In this document: piece by piece, positions 8,074-14,919 of the stretch
Layout of the letters: every line of letters begins with the position of its first letter
Numbering within the stretch: the stretch's first letter is position 1
Assembly (NCBI GenBank): GCA_039714535.1
Contig: JBDLJC010000004.1
Span: 1-64,000, forward strand
DNA from: JAGXFP01 sp039714535
GTDB taxonomy: Bacteria; Desulfobacterota; Desulfobulbia; Desulfobulbales; JAGXFP01
Direction of reading: 5' to 3'
DNA: 64,000 nt
Translations under genes and position numbers: made by a program
The notes under the pieces: generated by a model
Told to the model about the DNA's origin: nothing
Database searches by the model: none
What the model saw: only the letters and a program-made list of their open reading frames with translations

Positions 8074-9588
8074 TCAAAGGCTATCAACGATACTCACGGC
8101 CCCGCCTCGGCGTGGATCACCGGCCCCTTCTTTACCGGGAACGACGGCATGGACGCCACCGAAATAGACATCACGGGAGGCCCAGAGATTGACTGGCCAC
8201 CGCTTTGCTAGTGATGTTACGGCGACCTCGTTGAAGCCCGGTTCCAACTGCATAGTTGTCCCATCCCAGTGCACCCTCGGGGCCTCAACCGCTTCCTGCA
8301 CGGGAACCCTGAAATCAACCAGCCGGCTTAGGACCTGGGCCAGGGCGGTGCGGATTCTCTTACTGCCACCGCTGCCAATAACCAGTTTCACCTCATCGTC
8401 TCGCAACAGCAGTGAAGGAGACATCATCGATGCCACCCGCTGCCCCGGGGGACTGGCGTGAAAACCCTCGGGATGGAGGTCGTCTTCCCCCATCATATTG
8501 TTAAGCATGATGCCGGTGTCGGGGGCAAAATAACCTGAGCCTTCGCCATTTGAGCAGGTCATGCTGGCGACATTGCCTTCACAGTCAGCAATACTCATAT
8601 GGGTGGTGCCGCGGCTGAAGGTCCGGCCTAGCTCAACAGCCTGTTGTAACGATATATCCGTGAGTCCTTCTGCCCGCAACCGTTCGACCTCTGCCATTAT
8701 GTCACCCGTTAGTGTCAGGTGCTCTGCCGAATCACAGATCATGTCCGTCATGGCAACACTGTCGAGCAGCTTGAGGGACAAGGCCATGAGGCTGCCGCCC
8801 ATCGATGGCGGCGGATTGGTCAGCATGGTGTAGTCCCGGTAACTGGTAACCAGCGGCGCTCTCTCTATAACCTTATAGGCATCAAGATCTTCTGCGGTAA
8901 GCAGTCCCTGCCCCCGGCCCATATCACCACCAATCTTCCCGGCCAGTTCACCATGATAAAAACTGTCGCCCTGATCACTGGGCAATTGTTCGAGGAAGTC
9001 AGCCAGGGCCGGGTTGCTGAGTAGGTCGCCACAGACAAGCAAGGTGTCTTGGGGGGCGTAGAGTCTTTTACCCACCTCGCCAAGGGTCATAATCGGCTGC
9101 AGCAGAGACAGGAAATATGCCTGGCTCTCACTGACCAGTAACCCGTCCCGGGCCAGGCGAATAGCCGGCTGTAGAATAGTTTCCAGGGGGAGACGGCCGA
9201 GACGACGATGAACATGGAGAAAGCCCTTCAAGTTACCGGGGACAGCCACCGAGCCCAAGCCGACATTGAAATCCTGATCAGAACCAGGAAAATGGACGGT
9301 GACCGGGAAAAAATGGGGCTCAAGGTTACCGGTATCCAGCCCCAAACCGGGGGTATCCACGAAGAAATCAAAGAGAACTTCCTGCTTTTCGGCCATCGGT
9401 TCGGCTGTCCTGGCCAAGAGGAAACCGCCGCCACCCAGGCTGGTCAAACACGGTTCCGCCACCGTGCCGGCAAAACCGGCGGCAATTATGGCGTCAAAGG
9501 CATTGCCGCCGCCGTTTAAAATTTCCGCCGCCGCACCACTGACCAGGGGATGGCCGCTGGCCACCACCGCCCGGTTGTAAAGACTCAT
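8074..9588 (-). CDS. Gamma-glutamyltransferase family protein
   Basis: N-terminal-nucleophile enzyme that hydrolyses or transfers gamma-glutamyl groups of glutathione-like compounds. The frame has the family features: an N-terminal region with GGNAFDAIIAAGFAGTVAEP and GGGGFLLAR, the self-cleavage site and catalytic threonine in SRGTTHMSIAD at about residue 330, and the small-subunit motifs LNNMMGEDD, RVASMMSPSLLL and GSGGSKRI. No signal peptide is seen, so unlike the periplasmic E. coli enzyme it is probably cytoplasmic. The ATG at 9588 was chosen over an upstream TTG because AGGAG sits eight bases before it and its ATG overlaps the stop of the preceding gene as ATGA, indicating translational coupling. 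Confidence 0.88.
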   Translation of the reverse strand: MSLYNRAVVASGHPLVSGAAAEILNGGGNAFDAIIAAGFAGTVAEPCLTSLGGGGFLLARTAEPMAEKQEVLFDFFVDTPGLGLDTGNLEPHFFPVTVHFPGSDQDFNVGLGSVAVPGNLKGFLHVHRRLGRLPLETILQPAIRLARDGLLVSESQAYFLSLLQPIMTLGEVGKRLYAPQDTLLVCGDLLSNPALADFLEQLPSDQGDSFYHGELAGKIGGDMGRGQGLLTAEDLDAYKVIERAPLVTSYRDYTMLTNPPPSMGGSLMALSLKLLDSVAMTDMICDSAEHLTLTGDIMAEVERLRAEGLTDISLQQAVELGRTFSRGTTHMSIADCEGNVASMTCSNGEGSGYFAPDTGIMLNNMMGEDDLHPEGFHASPPGQRVASMMSPSLLLRDDEVKLVIGSGGSKRIRTALAQVLSRLVDFRVPVQEAVEAPRVHWDGTTMQLEPGFNEVAVTSLAKRWPVNLWASRDVYFGGVHAVVPGKEGAGDPRRGGAVSIVDSL

Positions 9589-10709
9589 CGCCAAAACTCC
9601 TGCCTTAACTGGGCAATAATGGCAGAATGGCTCTGCTCCGCGTCATATATCCGGCGTTGCTGGTCAGTGCTGGTGCCGGTCAATAAAATTCTCTCCAGAG
9701 CAGCGAGATAGGGAGCGCCTCCCAGTTCCCGGGCAAAAGGGGTGACCTGGCTGATCAGGGAGCGGGCCGCCTCCCGCAATGGCTTGTTGCCCATGCTGTC
9801 GAGATCAACGAACCGGCCTGCCAAGCCATAGCGGGACGCCTGCCATTTATTGTTCCGCAGGACCTGCATATTAGTGGGGATATTTCTCGACGTAGCGCTG
9901 GTGTCCGTCGCCAGCCAGGCCACCAGGGCCTGAATCAGAGCCACCAGGGCCAGAATCTCATCGAAATGCGAGGGCAGATCGCAGATCCGCACCTCGATGG
10001 TCCCGAAATCAGGGTGAGGCCGGACGTCCCACCAGAGATCGCGAACCTCGTTAATGATTTCGGTCTCAAACAGCAGGGTGGCAATCCGGACGAAACCGGC
10101 CCAGTCGCCAAGTTGATCGGGCATGCCCGCCATGGGCAGGGCCTCGAAAAGTTTGGCCCGGTAAGAATGGAGGCCGCTATCATTGCCCTCAAAGAATGGC
10201 GAGGAGGTGGTCAGGGCCAGCAGAACCGGCAAATACTGCCGGATATTGTCGCAGACCTTTATTGCCGTTTCGCCGTCAGTCAACCCGATGTGGACATGGA
10301 GACCCTGGGTGATAAAGCGCCGGCCTACCAGCTGTAGATCGTCCAGAATCCTCTTATATCGAGGGTCGGGGGTCAGCTCTTGCTCCTGGCTTTTGGCGAA
10401 GGGATGGAGGCTGGCGGCATAGAGCAGGCAATCGCACCGGGCCGCCAGTTTTTCGGCCTCCCGGCACATCGCGGTAAGGTTGTCTTCTACTTCTGCCAGC
10501 GACAGGCAGACATCGGTATTGATCTCGACCATGGAGCGGATAAATTCCGGCTTTATCCGCTCACCAAGGTTGGCTGGGACCAAGTCCAGGAGTTCAACGG
10601 CCTTGGGGGTGAGGTTCAGGTTCTGCTGGTCAAGAAGCTGGAGTTCAAGCTCAACGCCGATGCTATAGGGGGTTGAACGGTGAAATTCTATCTGGTTTAT
10701 TGATCTCAT
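9585..10709 (-). CDS. YbdK-type carboxylate-amine ligase (glutamate-cysteine ligase family 2)
   Basis: ATP-dependent ligase of the GCS2 family, which forms gamma-glutamyl amide bonds; the weak glutamate-cysteine ligase YbdK is the prototype. Typical pieces are GVELELQLLD near residue 18, EFIRSMVEINTDVC, the RYKRILDDLQ and GLHVHIGL motif, TSSPFFEGNDSGLHSYRAKLFEALP, DVRPHPDFGTIEVRICDLP and the C-terminal NKWQASRYGL. Length 374 is normal. It is the middle gene of a minus-strand operon with an M20 amidohydrolase upstream (28 bases) and a gamma-glutamyltransferase downstream (ATGA overlap), so the substrate may be a gamma-glutamyl thiol or amine. The exact substrate cannot be read from sequence. 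Confidence 0.88.
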   Translation of the reverse strand: MRSINQIEFHRSTPYSIGVELELQLLDQQNLNLTPKAVELLDLVPANLGERIKPEFIRSMVEINTDVCLSLAEVEDNLTAMCREAEKLAARCDCLLYAASLHPFAKSQEQELTPDPRYKRILDDLQLVGRRFITQGLHVHIGLTDGETAIKVCDNIRQYLPVLLALTTSSPFFEGNDSGLHSYRAKLFEALPMAGMPDQLGDWAGFVRIATLLFETEIINEVRDLWWDVRPHPDFGTIEVRICDLPSHFDEILALVALIQALVAWLATDTSATSRNIPTNMQVLRNNKWQASRYGLAGRFVDLDSMGNKPLREAARSLISQVTPFARELGGAPYLAALERILLTGTSTDQQRRIYDAEQSHSAIIAQLRQEFWR

Positions 10710-10736
10710 CTAAACTCCTTATCTTCTGCCGTTTTA

Positions 10737-11948
10737 TCAGATCAACCTCTCTATTTTATCAAGAGCCGACCAGGCCACCTGGGCCAGAAAGGCGGCGCCG
10801 ACCGGCAAGACATCTTCATCAAAATCAAAACGGGGACTGTGGGCCGGGACATCTTCATGGCTGGCCTTTCTGGCTCCGAAACGGACCAGACAACCGGGAA
10901 TTTCATTCAGATAATAGGCGAAATCCTCACCGCCCAGACTGGGATATGACTGGGCAACCAGACCGCTTTCGCCCACCACCAGGCGGGTCGCTTCCTTGGC
11001 CAGATCGGCGGCGGCCGGATGATTGATAACCGGCGGCAGACTCTCCGCAAAGCTGATTTCGGCCCGGGCATTGTAAAGCGACTCCATCGAGCCCACCATC
11101 CGCTCCAGACCGGTAATGATCTGAGCTCGCACTTCGGGATGGGTGGAGCGGATGGTCCCCTCCAGTACCGCCTCTTCAGCGATGACATTGGCCGCCGTGC
11201 CGCCCTGGATACGACCGACGCTGACCACCGTCGGATAGGATGGATTGATTTCCCGTGAAATCAGAGTCTGGATACTCATGACCAGCAGACTGGCAACAAC
11301 TATACTGTCGACTGTTTCATGGGGCCGGGCCGCATGACCACCCTGGCCGAAGATTCTGATTTTAAAAGGGTCGGTATAGGCACAGATCAGCCCCGGTTCC
11401 GCCGCAATCTGGCCGACGCTGAAATGCCGATCAATGTGCCCGGCGAAAATTGCCTGGATTCCGGCAAGTCCGCCCTCTTTGATCACCTGTTGCGCCCCGA
11501 TGCCTTTTTCTTCAGCTGGTTGAAATATGAGTTTAACCCGGCCGGGCAGTTTTTCCCGCGACAGAAGCGCCGCTGCGCCCAACAGCATCGCCACGTGGCC
11601 GTCGTGGCCGCAGGCGTGCATAACCCCCTCAGCTGTGGAAGAAAAGGGCAAATCTGTTTTTTCCTCTATCGGCAAGGCGTCCATATCCGCCCTCAGCGCC
11701 ACACATGGCGTTGGTTGCCCGCCCGGAAGTTCGACGCCCGGGTCTACTGTCGCCACGAGACCGGTGTGGCCCAACTCTGTCTGTTGGGAGATCCCGATTT
11801 CAAGAAGCTTTTCGCTTACGAAGCTCCTCGTTTTATGCTCATGGGATGATAGTTCCGGATGGCGGTGAATGGTGCGGCGGATATCTCGCATCCAGCCAAT
11901 CAATTCATCATCGGCTGCAAAGGTTGGGCGGGGACTTGCTTCTGGCAT
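10737..11948 (-). CDS. M20D family amidohydrolase (N-acyl amino acid / hippurate hydrolase type)
   Basis: Metal-dependent peptidase-like amidohydrolase that removes acyl groups from amino acids or splits small amides. Metal and catalytic motifs are visible: RRTIHRHPELS near residue 30, ALRADMDALPI, HACGHDGHVAMLLGAA, IFQPAEEKGIGAQ and the late LGGEDFAYYL. The lid domain contains GQGGHAARPHETVDSIVVAS. Length 403 is normal and there is no signal peptide. It is the first gene of the operon with the GCS2 ligase and gamma-glutamyltransferase, so it may deacylate or hydrolyse the product those enzymes handle; this is inference. Confidence 0.9.
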   Translation of the reverse strand: MPEASPRPTFAADDELIGWMRDIRRTIHRHPELSSHEHKTRSFVSEKLLEIGISQQTELGHTGLVATVDPGVELPGGQPTPCVALRADMDALPIEEKTDLPFSSTAEGVMHACGHDGHVAMLLGAAALLSREKLPGRVKLIFQPAEEKGIGAQQVIKEGGLAGIQAIFAGHIDRHFSVGQIAAEPGLICAYTDPFKIRIFGQGGHAARPHETVDSIVVASLLVMSIQTLISREINPSYPTVVSVGRIQGGTAANVIAEEAVLEGTIRSTHPEVRAQIITGLERMVGSMESLYNARAEISFAESLPPVINHPAAADLAKEATRLVVGESGLVAQSYPSLGGEDFAYYLNEIPGCLVRFGARKASHEDVPAHSPRFDFDEDVLPVGAAFLAQVAWSALDKIERLI

Positions 11949-12396
11949 ATTGGTATCCTGTCCACTTGATTAACGTCATCCGGTAAGGTATCGGCAAATA
12001 TCCGGCGCGGGAAGAATGGGGCCATGGTTAATTCTATTCTCCGGCCAGTCAATTTTCAAGCTTAATAAGCTGGTCAAGCCAACAGCCCTCCATCTGTCTG
12101 GTTCCGGCTGGTCTGCCTTCTAACTTTAATTTTTCCATATAATATATAAAAAATGTTTTAAACGGAATCCCATTTAATAACGCTAATTCGGCGGAATGAT
12201 ATTTAATGATGACCTACAAAATAATTGAATGAGGCGTAAGACACCCTATCGAATTACTGCATTGACAGTGCGGCAATTAACAGTTATAATCTTCCAAAAT
12301 AACAGGATATGGAGATGTATCGCAATAAATGCAGTGCGCCACAAACAACTGTTTGAGTTGGTAACTTAAGTAGACCTATTGAAAAAGGAGAAGAGT
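11949..12396. other. Divergent intergenic region, no gene seen
   Basis: About 450 bases between the divergent M20 operon and the secreted-protein gene. The left third is GC-rich and the rest AT-rich. It must contain the promoters of both units, but I see no pair of boxes convincing enough to mark. Confidence 0.4.
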
Positions 12397-13264
12397 ATGA
12401 AAAATTTCGTGGGTGTGATGATGTTATTTTTGGTGATTACTTTAAACCCGGCCGGAGGGGCCGCACATCCGGTGGACGGCGATGTTTATGTCGGTTTCAC
12501 GACTGGTTCTAGCGTCATCGAGACATATGATGGCATAATCGGCTTCCCCAGAATGCCACTTGGCTTCATTTATACTCCTTCGCCCGTGGGTGGAGTGGCC
12601 ATGGGGCCAGATGGTAATCTTTATGTAGGTTTTACAGAAACCCACGAAGTCCAAGTCTACGATGCTAACGGTATTTTTATTCGTAATTTCTTCGTTGGCG
12701 GCCCTGTTTCCGGGATGGTTTTTGGCAGCAACGGTCTGCTGCATGTTGCTTACTCCAATTTCCCCGTGATAGAGCTTTATGATGGGACCAGCGGTAAATT
12801 TTGTCGAGCCCTCCAACATCTTTCTTCTCCGCCCAGCTGGGGGGCTGGCAGTTGACCCGATGACCGGCAATCTCTTTGTGGGCTATGATTCATTCCCCTA
12901 TTCTGTAGATGTCTTTGATCGTTATGGTTTTGCGATGTATCCTGCGGTCTTAGACGTCGGTTCCCCGATTATCGGCCTGACTATTAATTCCTGGGGCGAC
13001 CTGCTGGTAGGAACCTCCGACAGTACTCAACTTAAAAAATACTGGGCGGGTGGCGACTTCTTGATCGAAACCTTACCTGCAATGTTCGGCACTCCAGGGG
13101 GGCTGGCAAGTTTTAATGATTACGATTGGGATGGACTGAGTAATGGTTCTGAGATTAATGTCCATAGGACCGATCCCTATAATCCTGACACCGATTCTGA
13201 CGGCAAGTTTGATGGTGATGAAATTAACTTATATGGGACCGATCCTCTTAACCCTAATTCATAG
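12397..13264 (+). pseudogene. Frameshifted secreted beta-propeller-like protein with thrombospondin type 3 repeats
   Basis: Two overlapping frames form one protein. The first starts at ATG 12397 (AAGGAG six bases upstream) and has a signal peptide (MKNFVGVMMLFLVITLNPAGGAA), then repeats such as GVAMGPDGNLYVGFTETHEV that resemble NHL or SMP-30-type propeller blades. The second frame, from about 12780 to 13264, continues the same repeat pattern (GGLAVDPMTGNLFVGYDSF) and ends in aspartate-rich calcium-binding repeats (DYDWDGLSNGSEIN, DTDSDGKFDGDEIN). The switch falls near the AAATTTT run at about 12796-12802 and corresponds to one extra base. It is either a genuine disruption or an assembly error. 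Without it the product would be about 288 residues and exported. Confidence 0.7.
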
Positions 13265-13292
13265 ATAATCAGGTTTTCAATAACTCTGACCT

Positions 13293-13336
13293 TTGACCTG
13301 CCACCGATGAAAATATTTTCATCGGTGGCAGGTCAA
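13293..13336. repeat. 44-bp perfect palindrome
   Basis: Positions 13293-13336 equal their own reverse complement, from TTGACCTGCC to GGCAGGTCAA, with the centre AAAATATTTT. It begins 28 bases after the end of the frameshifted secreted-protein gene, so it may end that transcript as a strong hairpin or cruciform, although no T-tract follows on either strand. Confidence 0.8.
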
Positions 13337-13545
13337 TATTAATAGCTAGGGTGATTTCACCCCTGACGATTGCAATCTCAATCCACGATTCTCACAGAAC
13401 TCTCTCAGAATCCACCGGAAATATCTTATCTCGAAGGAGGAGATATAAAGGGGAAAGGTTGAAGTGCCTTTAAAGTCGCGGAAAAGTTTCATCAAACTCC
13501 CATTTATCAATTTTCTCAGTTTATCTGCGCATTTTTTTCGGGGGG

Positions 13546-13615
13546 ATTACCAGCCGACCACGGGAACGGTTGCGCTTTTTCGCCCAGCTCAGTGGCGTGG
13601 TCGGCTGGCCTCAAT
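13546..13615. repeat. Inverted repeat with 13-bp arms
   Basis: CCAGCCGACCACG (13550-13562) pairs with CGTGGTCGGCTGG (13596-13608) around a 33-base loop, and GATT/AATC outside can add four more pairs. It lies in the gene-free region before the membrane protein at 13776. It ends next to CGTTATCC, similar to the CGTTATCA that closes the long hairpin at 14320-14404. Confidence 0.6.
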
Positions 13616-13775
13616 CGTTATCCGTCCGAAAAAAAATGTTCTTAACTGCTTAGACTAGCACAACACTCCTTAAATTTGACAGGACGGAGTTTTTTGATTA
13701 TCCTGTTAATGTAGTAGCCGCCGAATTCCAGTTAACATGCGTTAGATTCTCACAACCAACACAAAGGAGAAAAAA

Positions 13776-14288
13776 ATGGAAACAAAACAGTGTTGCAAAA
13801 CAGGAACGATTAAAGGGTTAGGGAGGCAAGTGTTTCGCTTATTACTAGAAATAGCCGCACTTGGCTGTTTGTATAGTTTAAGTATGCATGTGATAAACAA
13901 GCTGTATTTACTATTCACAGGTAGCTATAAAACTATGACCATGATGCAAGTTGCGGCTGCTACACCTGTCGCTGCGCCCGGACTAACTATTACTCTTCCT
14001 GATCCAGTAGCCGAGATATTACTGGTGTGTATAATTGGTGGTGTTTTGACCTATGCAATCCTCAAATATGTATGCAGTCAAGAATGGGTTCAAGAACCTG
14101 TTCAAGTTCAAGAATGTTGGACTGAAATACAATGGTATAACCCTTTTAGTTGGGTAGAGGCAATTGTGTGTACCTTTGTTGAGGTGCTCAAGTGGGTATT
14201 AAAACAAATATGTGGATATGTAGAAGTTATAGTCACAATTCTAGTAATAATATGCGTAATAGTCGGCATAATAATTGTTTTTGCCTAA
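13776..14288 (+). CDS. Hypothetical cysteine-containing membrane protein
   Basis: Not recognised. The 170-residue product starts after a good AAGGAG site with a short cysteine-containing lead (ETKQCCKTG), then three to four hydrophobic segments: about 25-45 (LLLEIAALGCLYSL), 83-103 (ILLVCIIGGVLTYAILKYV), 125-150 (amphipathic, WVEAIVCTFVEVLKWVLKQI) and 150-170 (IVTILVIICVIVGIIIVFA). A valine/glutamine-rich stretch (EWVQEPVQVQECW) lies between them. The gene is AT-richer than the operon before it, isolated, and followed after about 30 bases by a long bulged hairpin, an arrangement that recalls a mobile gene cassette. Confidence 0.6.
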   Translation: METKQCCKTGTIKGLGRQVFRLLLEIAALGCLYSLSMHVINKLYLLFTGSYKTMTMMQVAAATPVAAPGLTITLPDPVAEILLVCIIGGVLTYAILKYVCSQEWVQEPVQVQECWTEIQWYNPFSWVEAIVCTFVEVLKWVLKQICGYVEVIVTILVIICVIVGIIIVFA

Positions 14289-14319
14289 TATGTTTCCTTA
14301 AGACATTGTACTTTAATCT

Positions 14320-14404
14320 AACGGCAGGGGTCAACCTGACTGCAAGAACGTCTGCGGCGCTGACGCGGCAAGTTCGGGTGGCGCAGCAGGTTACCCCTGC
14401 CGTT
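14320..14404. repeat. Long bulged hairpin, attC-like in outline
   Basis: AACGGCAGGGGT (14320-14331) pairs perfectly with ACCCCTGCCGTT (14393-14404); after a single extra C (14332), AACCTG pairs with CAGGTT (14387-14392); after a single extra A (14339), CTGC pairs with GCAG (14383-14386). Both extra bases are on the same arm, seven positions apart. The outer ends are ATCTAAC and GTTATCA, the first fitting the RYYYAAC box of integron attC sites and the second fitting only GTT of GTTRRRY. It could equally be a structured terminator or a small repeat element. Confidence 0.55.
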
Positions 14405-14409
14405 ATCAC

Positions 14410-14530
14410 TCATGTAAACATCTCCATCTGCCTTTCATCATCCTCCAGAGCACCGAGGATGTTCCAAATCTGGCGATCGCCGAGTTTGTATTTCCGGGCC
14501 AGCTTGATCCCCGTCATACCCTGAATCCCT
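14410..14530 (-). pseudogene. C-terminal remnant of a Mor-like phage activator
   Basis: The minus strand has a short open stretch ending at a TGA (14410-14412) that reads GMTGIKLARKYKLGDRQIW and then NILGALEDDERQMEMFT. This resembles the C-terminal helix-turn-helix of Mor/C-type late-gene activators of Mu-like phages. There is no start codon or N-terminal half, so it is a decayed fragment. It lies directly beside the tRNA fragment at 14540-14587. Confidence 0.45.
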
Positions 14531-14539
14531 TGCTATCAT

Positions 14540-14587
14540 TGGTGCACCCGACAGGATTCGAACCTGTGGCCTACGGATTAGAAGTAC
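14540..14587 (-). tRNA. 3' half of a tRNA-Arg(TCT) gene, likely attachment-site scar
   Basis: Read on the minus strand, this is CTTCTAATCCGTAGGCC, then the T-arm CACAGGTTCGAATCCTGTC, then GGGTGCACCA. It contains the anticodon loop (TCT), the 3' strand of the anticodon stem (TCCGT), a full T-arm (ACAGG/CCTGT), the 3' acceptor strand and an encoded CCA. The 5' half is missing: upstream of the loop the sequence reads AAGTA instead of the ACGGA needed to pair. Breaks at the anticodon loop are typical of integrase attachment sites, so this is a non-functional copy left by an integrated element. Confidence 0.8.
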
Positions 14588-14739
14588 TTTGCAATTTTTC
14601 CCCATTACTGCCGAAAAGCCAGTTGGTTAAACAGTTTACAGGCAACCTCCACAACGCATTTCAAATCGGTAGTTACGACTATTAGATCTTTATTGTGCTG
14701 TAATTATCACTACTTACAAAGCAGACCAACCGACCGGAG

Positions 14740-14768
14740 CACGACCTGAGAATTTTTTTCAGGTCGTG
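14740..14768. terminator. Hairpin, possible terminator
   Basis: CACGACCTGA (14740-14749) pairs with TCAGGTCGTG (14759-14768) around a nine-base T-rich loop, followed by TTTCTG. On the minus strand it lies beyond the end of the response-regulator gene, so it could terminate that transcript. Confidence 0.5.
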
Positions 14769-14831
14769 TTTCTGACTTAATATTTGGATTCATAAATCCA
14801 GACTGTTCACCATTAACCAATCTGGGTTTAT

Positions 14832-14856
14832 GCCTTCTTGGCAGAAGGCTATTTTT
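14832..14856. terminator. Hairpin near the end of the response-regulator gene
   Basis: GCCTTCT (14832-14838) and AGAAGGC (14843-14849) pair around TGGC, followed on the + strand by TATTTTT. It lies about 65 bases beyond the stop of the minus-strand gene at 14920, in the convergent spacer. Confidence 0.5.
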
Positions 14857-14919
14857 GTTGAAAGGCATCATTAATGTAGATCACGCTCTTGCTAAAACGT
14901 TGCAGATCTGCCCCCCTAA

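Noticed and set aside
13464..13658. Open frame of 64 codons on the + strand
   Set aside because: It has GAAGGAGG some distance upstream but spans the 13-bp-arm inverted repeat, has mixed composition and no recognisable product; more likely non-coding.
14320..14404. Calling the hairpin a proven attC site and the region an integron
   Set aside because: No integrase gene, the right box does not match GTTRRRY, and there is no unpaired spacer between the two boxes; left as attC-like.
14192..14524. 110-codon frame on the + strand
   Set aside because: It begins inside the membrane-protein gene in another frame and runs through the bulged hairpin and the Mor-like remnant on the other strand.
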